Source of the DNA: Rheinheimera sp. MM224
GTDB lineage: Bacteria; Pseudomonadota; Gammaproteobacteria; Enterobacterales; Alteromonadaceae
DNA length: 64,000 nt
Direction of reading: 5' to 3'
NCBI RefSeq assembly: GCF_947090785.1
Contig: NZ_OX352320.1
Coordinates: forward strand, 3,957,001-4,021,000
In this document: in pieces, positions 52,303 through 61,890 of the stretch
How the letters are laid out: the number at the start of each line of letters is the position of its first letter
Position numbering within the stretch: the first letter of the stretch is position 1
Notes under the pieces: model-generated
Told to the model about the DNA's origin: nothing
Seen by the model: only the letters and a program-made list of their open reading frames with translations
Database searches by the model: none
Program-made: the position numbers and the translations under genes

Positions 52303-53538
52303 ATGTTTAACCTTAGGCTCGCCCAAGCGAAGCGCCTGATTCTGCTCCTGACCTGCTGTTCACTTTGCGCCTGCAGTGGCAGCGCCAGCTCACCTGCGCT
52401 GCAGGATACAGCTAGTGCAGCCTCAGCCTTGGTGCAATTTCCAGATTACAATACCAATGCTGCGACACCGGATAAGACTGGAATGAGCAGTACTGCCAGC
52501 GAACTGGCCAGCCGTATCCGGATAGGACTGAATATAGGCAATACGCTGGAGGCAGTTGGCAACCAGGGGGAAAAATCCTGGGGCAACCCAGCTATCACAG
52601 CCGACTTTATCGCTCTGGCAAAAAAATCTGGTTTTAATGCGATACGTTTGCCTGTGTCCTGGGACCAATATGCCGATCAGAGGACTGCCGCTCTGGATCC
52701 GGCCTGGCAAAATCGCATTAAACAGGTGGTGCAGTACTGCATCGACAACGACCTGTATGTGCTGGTGAATATTCACTGGGATGGTGGTTGGCTGGAGCTT
52801 AATGTGACGCCTGAAAAACAGCAGCAGGTGAATGCCCGCCAAAAAGCCTACTGGCAACAAATCGCGACCTTATTGCGTGATTTTGACGAGCGCCTGATCT
52901 TTGCCAGCGCCAACGAACCACATGTCGAAAACGCTGAGCAGATGGCGGTGCTGCTGTCTTATCACCAGACCTTTATTGATACAGTCCGGGCCACAGGCGG
53001 CAAAAATACCTACCGGACTCTGGTTGTGCAAGGACCTGCAACTGATATCGAAAAAACCCGCGGCTGGATGCATCAGCTTCCGACCGATCCAATTCAGGAT
53101 CGAATGATGCTGGAGCTGCACTATTACAGCCCCTATAACTTCACCCTGATGGCTGAAGATGCATCCTGGGGCAAAGCGGCCTACTACTGGGGTAAAGACT
53201 TTATGTCTGACACGGATTCTGAACGCAACGCCAGCACAGACGAAGACTATGTCGACCAGATGTTTAGCTCTGTGAAAAAACAATTTGTGGACGCGGGCAT
53301 ACCCGTTATTTTGGGCGAGTTTGGTGCTGACACCCGCAGTAAGCTCACAGGCGATGAGCGAACACGCCACCTCAATAGCAGGGCCCACTATTTCAACTAC
53401 GTGACCAGAAGCGCCATAGCACATGGCATAGTGCCCTTTTACTGGGACACTGGTACTTTGCTGGACAGGCGTCACAACAAAGTATTGGATCAACAAGCCC
53501 TGAATGCGCTGATGTCAGGCAGCAGCGCATTCAAATAA
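52303..53538 (+). CDS. GH5 endoglucanase/mannanase lipoprotein
   Basis: A 411-residue clan-A glycosidase. The frame opens at TTG 52282, but ATG 52303 with GAGG upstream begins the signal; lipobox LCAC predicts a lipoprotein. GH5 marks: RIGLNIGNTLEAVGNQ, SWGNPAITADFIALAKKSGF, NAIRLPVSWDQYAD, FASANEPHVENAEQ with the acid/base Glu, LELHYYSPYNFT, and VILGEFGADTRS with the nucleophile. The pattern is that of the GH5 endoglucanase subfamilies, acting on the beta-1,4-glucosyl or mixed linkages of glucomannan. Last gene of the operon; it converges with GH26, the stops being 15 bases apart without a terminator between them. Confidence 0.9.
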   Translation: MFNLRLAQAKRLILLLTCCSLCACSGSASSPALQDTASAASALVQFPDYNTNAATPDKTGMSSTASELASRIRIGLNIGNTLEAVGNQGEKSWGNPAITADFIALAKKSGFNAIRLPVSWDQYADQRTAALDPAWQNRIKQVVQYCIDNDLYVLVNIHWDGGWLELNVTPEKQQQVNARQKAYWQQIATLLRDFDERLIFASANEPHVENAEQMAVLLSYHQTFIDTVRATGGKNTYRTLVVQGPATDIEKTRGWMHQLPTDPIQDRMMLELHYYSPYNFTLMAEDASWGKAAYYWGKDFMSDTDSERNASTDEDYVDQMFSSVKKQFVDAGIPVILGEFGADTRSKLTGDERTRHLNSRAHYFNYVTRSAIAHGIVPFYWDTGTLLDRRHNKVLDQQALNALMSGSSAFK

Positions 53539-53552
53539 CCAGCAAGCGGGAG

Positions 53553-55478
53553 TCAAGGCTGCAGCCGAATGGCTCCCAGTTTCATCTGGCCTGACAAGGT
53601 CTGGTTTGCCAAAGCCGGATCCGCCGCATGGATAAACAACGCCAGCTGACCGAGCTCTCCACCGCTAAAACACTGCTGCTGATTACAAAACTTCTGTAAC
53701 TCAAGCGTCACGTCCTGGCCTTGTCTGAACTCAGTTCCGGGCTGCATGGGCCATTGACTGAGATCCAGACTGTAGTAATAAGCTTTACCTGCACTGTAAA
53801 GCTCCAACGCCAGACGCTGCATCTTTTGATCGGGCTGCAGATAGAAGCTCAGCTTCCGGTCCGCCGACAGTGGTACTGCTTGCTCTGGCATATACCTTAA
53901 GCCCGTATGGCCAGCTGGATGCAACTTGTACTTCGCCAACAGCAGACAGTCTCTGGCTGCAGCACAAAGCGCCTCAACCTTTACACCATCCCCTGTCCCT
54001 GCGATCAGTTGCTGTAAGCGCTGCGAAAAACCTCTGGACCAATTGGGATCAAACAGCAGTTTGGCATCAGGCTTCGGCTGAGCCGGCAGCAGAGGTAGTT
54101 TTTCAGTTAAACGCTGGCCGTTTTTCAGCTCGGCATGGAACTCCAGCTGCAAGGGGACTTGCTGAAACGACAGCTGATCCAATGGCAGCTCTGTGGTCCA
54201 GTACCACTTTTGTTGCTGCAAAGGCCAGCTTTTACCCTGAGCTCGCACTGTTACTTGTTTAACGGCTTGCGCCGATTGCACCTTCAGTTGCACCAATACC
54301 TTGTGTTGTACAGGCTGCCAGGCCAAAGGCGACATCAACACCAGTTGTTCAGCCGCAGGGGCCACATCGACTTCTTGCTGATACAAAGTAGCAGGCACCT
54401 TATCTGCCAGAAGCAGATAAGGTTGGGTCGCAAAAGCTTTAAAATCATCGACCCGCACTGCTGGCTCAGACGACAGAGGAACATAACTATGCTCAGCACT
54501 AAAATTAGCCCAGGTCATCATATAAACCAGTTGTGAAGCTAAAGGATCAGCCTGCAAAGCCTGCAACAAAGGCAGATAAAAAGCTGCTGAGGCTTTGTTG
54601 GGTTCGCCCTGGCCAAATTCGGTTAACGCTGCGACTTTGCCCCTTTCTTTGGCAAATTCCACCAAAGTCCGACAGGTGGCAACCACAGACTGGATCCAAC
54701 TTTGGGTATCACCAGCTTGATAGTCGTCAAAACCCAGCACATCGACATAAGCATCGCCCGGATAACGTTCGTTAAAGGCGGCTTTATCACCGGCAAAACC
54801 CGAAGCTGGTGAATAGGCATATAAAAAATTGTGTACACCTCTCTCCAGCTTTAAGTAATCCACAATAAAGCGATACAAAGCTTTGTATTGTTCAGGACTG
54901 CTTTGTGCTGCCCCCCACCAGAACCAGCTGCCGGTGTTTTCGTGCAGAATACGGAAGATCACCGGAATGGAGCTGCCATCATCGGCTTTTAGCTGATGAG
55001 CCCAATCAGCCACCTGATCCAGCTCGGCTTTAAATTTCTGATGAAAACTGCCACCCGGCAGTATCTGTGCCACTGCAGGTTGGGTGTCCCAAAAGTTGCC
55101 TCCTGTGACAGGGTTATAAAAGTGAGTACTGATGGTAATAATGCCACCTGAACTGTATGCGGCTTTGACTGCAGCGCTGATATCCCCTTCAGGTTTTGGC
55201 TGAATAATAGATAAGGTATCCCAGCCATAAATAGCAGGCATCTGCCCTGTTAAGCTGGCTATATCAGACTGGGCTTTGGGATTAAGCTTTTTGCTCAGCA
55301 CCCTGGTACTGGCGTGCTGTTGGCCAAATAAAATACCTTTGCCCTGCTGTTGATGCAAATACTGTAGCAAAGAGCGAGCTTCTGCTGTCAGTTCCGGGTC
55401 AACAGCTGTTAAAGGTGCGGCTAACACAGGCAAGGCAAAACTCAGCAGAACAGCTGCGAATAGATTTTTGAGCTTCAT
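53553..55478 (-). CDS. GH26 endo-beta-1,4-mannanase, exported
   Basis: A 641-residue retaining mannanase with signal peptide (ends PVLAAP). GH26 marks: KGILFGQQHASTR, IYGWDTLS, ISTHFYNPVTGGNFWD, the acid/base E180 in FRILHENTGSWFWWG and the nucleophile E287 in ALTEFGQ, with the aromatic YMMTWANF. The catalytic domain ends near residue 370; the remaining 270 residues look like one or two beta-sandwich domains, perhaps carbohydrate binding (APAAEQLVLMSPLAWQPVQH, LSFYLQPDQKMQRLALELYS). The frame continues to 55562, but ATG 55478 with AGGA upstream starts the signal. It lies behind TonB receptor 2, after an attenuator. Confidence 0.93.
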   Translation of the reverse strand: MKLKNLFAAVLLSFALPVLAAPLTAVDPELTAEARSLLQYLHQQQGKGILFGQQHASTRVLSKKLNPKAQSDIASLTGQMPAIYGWDTLSIIQPKPEGDISAAVKAAYSSGGIITISTHFYNPVTGGNFWDTQPAVAQILPGGSFHQKFKAELDQVADWAHQLKADDGSSIPVIFRILHENTGSWFWWGAAQSSPEQYKALYRFIVDYLKLERGVHNFLYAYSPASGFAGDKAAFNERYPGDAYVDVLGFDDYQAGDTQSWIQSVVATCRTLVEFAKERGKVAALTEFGQGEPNKASAAFYLPLLQALQADPLASQLVYMMTWANFSAEHSYVPLSSEPAVRVDDFKAFATQPYLLLADKVPATLYQQEVDVAPAAEQLVLMSPLAWQPVQHKVLVQLKVQSAQAVKQVTVRAQGKSWPLQQQKWYWTTELPLDQLSFQQVPLQLEFHAELKNGQRLTEKLPLLPAQPKPDAKLLFDPNWSRGFSQRLQQLIAGTGDGVKVEALCAAARDCLLLAKYKLHPAGHTGLRYMPEQAVPLSADRKLSFYLQPDQKMQRLALELYSAGKAYYYSLDLSQWPMQPGTEFRQGQDVTLELQKFCNQQQCFSGGELGQLALFIHAADPALANQTLSGQMKLGAIRLQP

Positions 55479-55535
55479 AGATGATCCTGAAAACAGATGC
55501 GCCACGACCAGGGAGAGGACGGCCGCAGCACATCT

Positions 55536-55564
55536 TAAAAAGGCGATGGGCACTGTGCCCATCG
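55536..55564 (-). terminator. attenuator between TonB receptor 2 and GH26
   Basis: A 21-base palindrome CGATGGGCAC-T-GTGCCCATCG is followed on the minus strand by CC and five T residues, 16 bases after the receptor stop. It should stop part of the transcription before GH26. Confidence 0.8.
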
Positions 55565-55580
55565 GTTTATCAGTTTGCAG

Positions 55581-58500
55581 TTACAGGCGGGCACGCACAC
55601 CTAAAGTGATACGACGCTCTTGCACTGACATAGAGTGGAACTGGCTTTCAAACTGAGCATAACTGCGCTGATTGGTTTCAGTTAAGTTAGTGCCCTGCAG
55701 ATAGACAGTCAGATGCTGGTTTGGATCGTAGTTGATGGAAGCATCCAGATAGCCTGCATCTTTGGCCCAGTTGCCCAGACTAATAGGCGCTTCGTTGGTA
55801 TTTAAACCAACACGGCCATTAAACTGTTTGCTACGCCAGTTGTAAGCCACACGGGTACTGAAAGGGCCTGCCTGATACCACAGTACAGCGTTGTACTGAT
55901 GCTTGGAGTTGGACTGCAGCGGGAAAGGATTCCCCTCCAAATCTCTGTCGGTTGATTCACTGTCTGAGTAGGTATAGTTCAGCTCAGAGCCTAAGCCATT
56001 AAAAGGTTCAGGCAAGAAGTTGTACGACTGCTTATAGCCCAGTTCAAAACCTTTCAGATCCGAAGCCCCGACATTTTTTGTTGTCCAGACGTTCACACTG
56101 CGGCGTATTACACCATCCGAATCGGCGTACTGGCGCTGCTCCTGTAAAGTCTCAGTTGCGCTTTTTACGTCGATCAGGAAAATACCAGCACCTAAAATAC
56201 CACCTTCGGCAAAATACCATTCTGCCGAACTGTTGTAGTTAACAGCGCGCCATGGTTTCACGTTTGGATTACCCTGATCGTTACCACCACCAGCGCTGGT
56301 GACTACCCGCTCAGTGCCATCTTCGTCTGTGACTGTGTATTCCTGATACCACAGAGTCAAACCTTCACCAACGTTAATTAAATCGTTACGGCTCATGGTC
56401 TTAGCGTAGGAAAAACGCACTACTACGTCGTCATGTGGGAAGAAGTTGATATTGGCCGAAGGCAAATAGTCGGTAAAATCAATCTCCGTCACTTTAGTGC
56501 CGGTTGATTTAAATACGGCGTTCCAGGATTGACTGCCATTAGCTCCACCACCAAAATGGTTCCCTGCTTCATAATACAAAGGCACTTCACTTTGTACTAC
56601 GGTACGGTCAGTACGCACCACTTGCAGGCCTAAATTACCAGAATAAGGGATACCCCAAATTCCGATGGCATTGTCAAAATTGCCCTGGAAATAAGCTGAA
56701 GTGGCGCGTTCTTCCACGTTGTAGGCTTTGGCCGGGTCGTTAAATTTCTGTGCGCCAGGGTAAACAAAGTCCATAAACTGGGCCAGATTATCCAGTGACT
56801 TAGGATCTAAACCAGCCACCCCGGATTCAAAGCCTTGAAAAGGGCCAAAATCTGTGTAGGAAATCAGCTGACTTTGTAAATCAGTCGCCGCAGGCAGGCC
56901 CAGATTGGCATCGCCTTTAAAATCACGCCAGTCAGGGTAACGTTGCCATACCTGGTCGCCCGGTAACATCTGGTACCATAAATCCGGATCAACAGACGGA
57001 TCAGACCAGGTGGAATAACGGGCTGTAGGGGTCAGATAATCATAGCGGGTGGTATCCACATCACGGGTTCCGACTCTGGCACCAAATTCAAAGGAACTGA
57101 AATCGCCCAGCTCATACTCGTATTTACCATCAGCGCGGAAAGCATCCATAGTGGCTTCATCTTTAATACCGTAAGCATAAGCCTGATACAGATTAAGCCT
57201 GTCGACACCAGATAAATCATCGGTATAGCTAAAGGTTGGGTATTCAGGCCTGTAATCCACTGTGACAAGAAAAGGGTCTCTTGGGTCGTTTTGGCCATTA
57301 TTATCGGCATCTATCCAATACCAGGCCGGTGTACCTTGCTGGAAAGTAGCGTCTTCGTAGACTTTTTCTGCTGTGGCATACACATAACGTACTGAACCAG
57401 TGAAAGGGCCACCATCATCAAAATTCAGCTGCAGATTGGTATTAGTTGCATCTGTATGGTTCTGACGACTACGGGTTGTTGCCTGAAAATCCGGCGCTTC
57501 AATCACTGCAACCTGCAAAGAATGCAGCACCCGATCCGGCGCACCGTCAATACCTGGTACAGTTGCTTCTTCAGTCAGTACTGAGCCTGGTCTTAATACA
57601 TCGTAGTTTGAGTTGTTACTGCCGTTAAACTGAGTTTCAATGCCCCGGTCAAACTGATCCATTTTGGTGTAAAACACATCAGCACTGGCTGTCCAGCTGG
57701 CATTCAGGACTTTTTGCAAAGAACCGGCAAAACCTTTTCTTTCACGCTCCATCACATAAGCTTTGACACCATAACCGGCAGGCACCAGAAATCTGTCATT
57801 GACAGTGTTGCCATTGTCATTCAAATCTGTTGGATCACCACCGGCATTAGGCCAGGCCATACGTGAGTCTTCGTACATCTGATAGTTGGCAGAGTTACTG
57901 TTTGAATTAAAAGCCGCCAGCGTAAAACCAATATCGCCATTGTTGAAACCAACAAAGGCGTTGGCATCATGGTTGTCTTTTTCGGTGATCGAGCCTCTTG
58001 AGCCTTCCAGGCCAGCAGATGCAGTCCAGCCTTGCGACATTTCCAGAGGTTTACGGGTTTTTAAATCCACCACACCGGAAATACCGCCCGCTATCATCGA
58101 AGCAGACATAGATTTGTGTACATCCACTGAGGAAATCATCGCGGATGGAATATCTGAGTAGTTGGCCTGCACATTGGTAATAGACCAGGGGCTTAGAAAC
58201 TGCTCGCCGTTCAGCGTCGTCAGAACCTGCGGCATACCACGCACGTTTAAACTGGAGCCTTCACCTGCGGTTCTGTCAATTTGCACACCGGTAATACGCT
58301 GTAAAGAGTCGGCAATAGTGGCATCAGGTAACTTACCTATATCTTCTGCAACTATAGAGTCCACTATGTTGCTGGCAGCCCTTTTGACATCAATGGCAGC
58401 TTCCTGAGCGCGACGTATGCCTTTGACGGTAATAATTTCGATTTCTTTATCGGATTTTTTGTTGTCGGATGCTGTAGTGGCATCATCCTGCGTTTGGCTG

Positions 58501-58589
58501 TTTTGTTGCGCCTGAGCTACAGATAACGCCAGCGCACAACTTACCGCCAATAGCGAAAGCTTCAGCGGTAATTTAGCTGATGTGTTCAT
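55581..58589 (-). CDS. TonB-dependent receptor 2 of the mannan locus
   Basis: A 1002-residue outer-membrane receptor of the same family as receptor 1. Signal peptide ends AQAQ (about residue 28). The plug is strikingly alike: IVDSIVAEDIGKLPDATIAD, SLQRITGVQIDRTAGEGSS, LNVRGMPQVLTTLNGEQFL, MIAGGISGVVDLKTRKPLE. The barrel ends ITLGVRARL, with Leu instead of the usual Phe. The track opens at GTG 58598, but ATG 58589 has GGTGGA at a proper distance. An operator lies upstream at 58771. It is first in a unit with the GH26 mannanase. Confidence 0.92.
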   Translation of the reverse strand: MNTSAKLPLKLSLLAVSCALALSVAQAQQNSQTQDDATTASDNKKSDKEIEIITVKGIRRAQEAAIDVKRAASNIVDSIVAEDIGKLPDATIADSLQRITGVQIDRTAGEGSSLNVRGMPQVLTTLNGEQFLSPWSITNVQANYSDIPSAMISSVDVHKSMSASMIAGGISGVVDLKTRKPLEMSQGWTASAGLEGSRGSITEKDNHDANAFVGFNNGDIGFTLAAFNSNSNSANYQMYEDSRMAWPNAGGDPTDLNDNGNTVNDRFLVPAGYGVKAYVMERERKGFAGSLQKVLNASWTASADVFYTKMDQFDRGIETQFNGSNNSNYDVLRPGSVLTEEATVPGIDGAPDRVLHSLQVAVIEAPDFQATTRSRQNHTDATNTNLQLNFDDGGPFTGSVRYVYATAEKVYEDATFQQGTPAWYWIDADNNGQNDPRDPFLVTVDYRPEYPTFSYTDDLSGVDRLNLYQAYAYGIKDEATMDAFRADGKYEYELGDFSSFEFGARVGTRDVDTTRYDYLTPTARYSTWSDPSVDPDLWYQMLPGDQVWQRYPDWRDFKGDANLGLPAATDLQSQLISYTDFGPFQGFESGVAGLDPKSLDNLAQFMDFVYPGAQKFNDPAKAYNVEERATSAYFQGNFDNAIGIWGIPYSGNLGLQVVRTDRTVVQSEVPLYYEAGNHFGGGANGSQSWNAVFKSTGTKVTEIDFTDYLPSANINFFPHDDVVVRFSYAKTMSRNDLINVGEGLTLWYQEYTVTDEDGTERVVTSAGGGNDQGNPNVKPWRAVNYNSSAEWYFAEGGILGAGIFLIDVKSATETLQEQRQYADSDGVIRRSVNVWTTKNVGASDLKGFELGYKQSYNFLPEPFNGLGSELNYTYSDSESTDRDLEGNPFPLQSNSKHQYNAVLWYQAGPFSTRVAYNWRSKQFNGRVGLNTNEAPISLGNWAKDAGYLDASINYDPNQHLTVYLQGTNLTETNQRSYAQFESQFHSMSVQERRITLGVRARL

Positions 58590-59115
58590 TTGTTCCACCC
58601 TTATCTTACTGTTTTTATGATTATTTTAAGTGTCAGATAATGCCGGCGAGCCCCAAGACGCCTGTCATCCTTCACCCTGTTGTTGGCTTTGTTATGGTCT
58701 TTCGCTTCTGTAACAGCGCTATTGTCCCATTTTGGTGCGGCACAGCTTATAAATGCACCAGAATAAAAATATAACCGGTTACATTTTCATGCAAGTGTTA
58801 ATAAGAAATAAATCTGTAACCAAAATGAGAGTTAACCAAAGAAAAAATCAGGTTAAAGCCTGAATCATATAGATTTATAGCCAAATAATGCCACAACAGG
58901 CATTCGACTAAAGTCTAGGTCACAGTCTGCAAAAAACGCTGATGAAACTGGTTACAGCAGTATTCAATTAAACCACCTATAGATAAGGAAAAAATTCGGG
59001 TACAGATAAACCACAGTGACAGCTTCGACAACAAGCTTCATATTCCGCCAGACCGATTCAGTTCACCCACAGTTTCTGTTAAACTCCACCGCGCCTTTTT
59101 TCAGCCACAGAAGAA
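58590..59115. other. intergenic between TonB receptor 2 and purC
   Basis: A 526-base divergent region. It holds the mannan operator at 58771 and a weaker half-related sequence (AACTGGTTACAG, 58946-58957). No coding frame is convincing and no PurR box was recognised before purC. Confidence 0.5.
58771..58784. promoter_or_regulatory. mannan-regulon operator ATAACCGGTTACAT
   Basis: TAACCGGTTA core of the family, 182 bases before the receptor start. Only the outermost left base differs from GTAACCGGTTAC. Confidence 0.78.
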
Positions 59116-60228
59116 ATGAAGATGACTCTTGCAACTCAGGTCCTGGCGGTCAACGACGACTTGCCTATTCGTACAGATTTACCTGTTCATTCAGGTAAAG
59201 TCCGCAGTGTGTACTGGCTGACTGCCGCTGACAGCGAGCGGTTAATCCGGGAAAAAAATTACCCTGTAGCACCAGACACGCCGCTGGCCATTATGGTGAT
59301 CAGCGACCGCATCTCCGCTTTTGACTGCATCTGGCATGGCGAAAATGGCTTAAACGGTGTGCCTGGCAAAGGCGCAGCATTAAACGCCATATCGAATCAC
59401 TGGTTTGCCTTGTTTAAACAACATGGCCTGGCCGACAGCCATATTCTGGATATTCCGCACCCGCTGGTGTGGATAGTGCAAAAAGCCCGTCCGCTGAAAA
59501 TTGAAGCCATAGCCCGCCAATACATTACCGGCTCTATGTGGCGTGCTTACAGCAAAGGTGAACGTGAATTCTGTGGTATTACCCTGCCTGAAGGCCTGCA
59601 AAAAGATCAAAAACTACCGGAGATTTTAATTACTCCGTCCACCAAAGGTATTCTGACGGGCTTAGCCGGTGTGCCGGAAGCGGACGATGTAAACATCTCC
59701 CGTGCCGATATTGAACGCCATAGCGCAGCTTTTGGTTTTGAACAGTTATCCGATATCAGCCTATATGAAACCCTTTTAAAACAAGGTTTTGGCGTAATCA
59801 GCGACGCTTTGGCTGCACTGGATCAGATGTTTGTTGATACCAAATTTGAATTTGGTTATGTCAACGACGCCAATGGCAACAGCAAACTGATTTATATGGA
59901 CGAAGTGGGCACACCAGACAGCTCACGGATATGGGATGGCGCCAGCTGGCGCAATGGCAGCATTGTCGAGCAATCGAAAGAAGGCTTCCGTCAGTGGCTT
60001 TTGAGCAACTTCCCGGATCCGGATATTTTATTAAATAAAGACCGGATGCCAGAGCGTGCAGCACTGGCACGCGACAACGCCCTGCCCACTGACGTAATGA
60101 TGGATATTTCCCGTACTTACCTGGGTATAGCGGAAAAAGTCACAGGCCGTAAAATTGAATTAGCCGCCAACCCTAAAGCCGAAATTATTGAGGTGTTAGG
60201 TCGCGACTATGGTTTGATAGCGGAATAA
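59116..60228 (+). CDS. purC: SAICAR synthetase
   Basis: A 370-residue cytosolic ligase joining aspartate to CAIR in purine synthesis. Motifs: [10 protein letters not shown] in the first strand, [47 protein letters not shown]-like [31 protein letters not shown], and SKEGFRQWL. It is of the long type (about 370 rather than 240 residues) found in Vibrio and Shewanella relatives. An alternative ATG lies two codons further. It stands alone with a hairpin after it. Confidence 0.96.
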   Translation: MKMTLATQVLAVNDDLPIRTDLPVHSGKVRSVYWLTAADSERLIREKNYPVAPDTPLAIMVISDRISAFDCIWHGENGLNGVPGKGAALNAISNHWFALFKQHGLADSHILDIPHPLVWIVQKARPLKIEAIARQYITGSMWRAYSKGEREFCGITLPEGLQKDQKLPEILITPSTKGILTGLAGVPEADDVNISRADIERHSAAFGFEQLSDISLYETLLKQGFGVISDALAALDQMFVDTKFEFGYVNDANGNSKLIYMDEVGTPDSSRIWDGASWRNGSIVEQSKEGFRQWLLSNFPDPDILLNKDRMPERAALARDNALPTDVMMDISRTYLGIAEKVTGRKIELAANPKAEIIEVLGRDYGLIAE

Positions 60229-60253
60229 GCTTTTAAGTACAAAGGCTCTATTG

Positions 60254-60279
60254 CAATGCCAGTCCCGTGACTGGCATTG
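60254..60279 (+). terminator. hairpin after purC
   Basis: CAATGCCAGTC and GACTGGCATTG form eleven pairs around CCGT. The T run afterwards is weak, so termination may be partial. Confidence 0.6.
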
Positions 60280-60324
60280 TTGTATCTGAAGCACGCAAAA
60301 CCTTGTATTGAATGGAGATACCGG

Positions 60325-60810
60325 ATGATCCGCCAAGCAACCTCAGCAGATGCAGCAGCCATTGCAGCTATTTATAACCACTATGTACTCAATACCAGCG
60401 TCACTTTTGAAGAGCAGGCAGTGAGTACCGAACAGATGGCGGAGCGTATTGGCTTAGTGCAAACCGATGGCTTGCCCTGGTTGGTGCTGGAAAAAAACGG
60501 TGAAGTGCTGGGTTATGCCTATGCTACGAAATGGCGGGTCCGCTCGGCGTATCGTTTTTCCGCTGAATGTACTGTCTATGTCAAAGAGGGCTTGTCTGGT
60601 CAGGGTGTCGGCAGTCAGCTGTATCAGCAGCTATTGGCAGAATTAAAAGCTTTGGGTATCCATTTGGCTATAGGTGGCATTACTTTACCCAATGCACAAA
60701 GTGTGGCGCTGCATGAAAAATTTGGCTTTGAGAAATGCGGTCACTTTCAACAAGTTGGCTTTAAGTTTGAGCAGTGGCGCGATGTCGGCTACTGGCAGAA
60801 GTTGCTTTAG
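60325..60810 (+). CDS. GNAT N-acetyltransferase (phosphinothricin/methionine-sulfone type)
   Basis: A 161-residue cytosolic acetyltransferase. The frame opens at 60277, but ATG 60325 with GGAG upstream begins the conserved IRQATSADAAAIAAIYNHYV. Further signs: TSVTFEEQ, GEVLGYAYATKWRVRSAYR, SAECTVYVKEGLSGQGVGSQ with the acetyl-CoA loop GQGVGS, GGITLPNAQSVALHEKFGF and VGFKFEQWRDVGYWQ. This is the pattern of the Pat/MddA/YncA group, which acetylates phosphinothricin, methionine sulfone/sulfoximine or similar amino acid analogues. Confidence 0.92.
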   Translation: MIRQATSADAAAIAAIYNHYVLNTSVTFEEQAVSTEQMAERIGLVQTDGLPWLVLEKNGEVLGYAYATKWRVRSAYRFSAECTVYVKEGLSGQGVGSQLYQQLLAELKALGIHLAIGGITLPNAQSVALHEKFGFEKCGHFQQVGFKFEQWRDVGYWQKLL

Positions 60811-61002
60811 TACTGCAAATCTCAAACATAAAGTTAGGTTTATCTCTGCCCCCTGTTCTGTGACTTGCCTAAAACTAGGCCGGGTGGAATTCCATATCTG
60901 AAACAACCCCAAGTATGACTGACTACTTAGCAGATCAAGATTCGCATTTTTGTTCTGCACTGGGTATGGTGGTGCCATCAAATTTCTCCACCGGACCATA
61001 AA

Positions 61003-61881
61003 ATGAAAAGCTGTTTCCCTTTGCTGTTATGTCTTTTGCCTGTGATGATGCCTCCTCTGCTACTTGCCGAAGAAGCTGTATCAAACCAACCTGCATTAGA
61101 AGCCTTATGGCATACCAAAGATTTGCGTGTGCCTGAGTCTGTGCTTTGGCACCAGCAGCAACACAACGGCAAAACCGATACTGTGTTGTTTGTGTCGGAA
61201 ATTGATGGTCAGGGCAGTGCAGTCGATGGAGTTGGTGGTGTGGCGCTTTTAAATTCAGACGGCACAATACGTAATAAAGACTGGCTCAGAGGTTTGAATG
61301 CACCTAAAGGTTTGGCGGTGTATCAGGGCAAACTTTATATAGCTGATTTAACTGAAGTGGTGATTGTGGATATAGCGTCTGCCAAAATACTGAATAAAAT
61401 CAAAGCGCCCGATTCGGTGTTTTTAAATGATGTGACTGTTGATGACAAAGGTGTGGTTTATATCTCTGACACCCGTAAAAACCGGATTTATAAGCTGGAA
61501 CAAAACCAGATCAGCATCTGGCTGGATAATGTAGAAGCGGCCAACGGTTTAAAAGTGGTTGGGGAACAGCTGTATATCGCAGCTGGCGATAAACTGCTGA
61601 AGCTTGATTTAACCGACAACAGCAAAAACATCAGGCAAGTTGCTAGAGGTTTTGCTGAGCGGGCTGATGGTCTGGAGCCTGTCGGCAATGGCGATTTTAT
61701 TGTCAGCTGCTGGGCGGGTTTGGTGTATTACGTGTCAGCCGATGGTCGTATCAAAGAGTTGCTGGACACCAGAACCTTAAAACTGAATACCGCCGATATT
61801 GGCTGGGATCAGGCGACTAACACTTTATATATCCCCACTTTTTTAGGTAACTCGGTACAAGCCTATAAGCTAAGTTATTAA
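61003..61881 (+). CDS. exported beta-propeller protein (SMP-30/gluconolactonase-like)
   Basis: A 292-residue protein with signal peptide (ends LLLAEE). Repeated blade patterns (GLNAPKGLAVYQGKLYIADL, FLNDVTVDDKGVVYISDTRK, VEAANGLKVVGEQLYIAAGD, RADGLEPVGNGDFIVSCW) resemble SMP-30/NHL-type six-blade propellers, with Asn and Asp at positions that bind metal in lactonases. Function is not certain; it could be a lactonase or only a binding protein. It stands alone between the GNAT and the convergent solute-binding gene. Confidence 0.75.
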   Translation: MKSCFPLLLCLLPVMMPPLLLAEEAVSNQPALEALWHTKDLRVPESVLWHQQQHNGKTDTVLFVSEIDGQGSAVDGVGGVALLNSDGTIRNKDWLRGLNAPKGLAVYQGKLYIADLTEVVIVDIASAKILNKIKAPDSVFLNDVTVDDKGVVYISDTRKNRIYKLEQNQISIWLDNVEAANGLKVVGEQLYIAAGDKLLKLDLTDNSKNIRQVARGFAERADGLEPVGNGDFIVSCWAGLVYYVSADGRIKELLDTRTLKLNTADIGWDQATNTLYIPTFLGNSVQAYKLSY

Positions 61882-61890
61882 CAGGAAACT

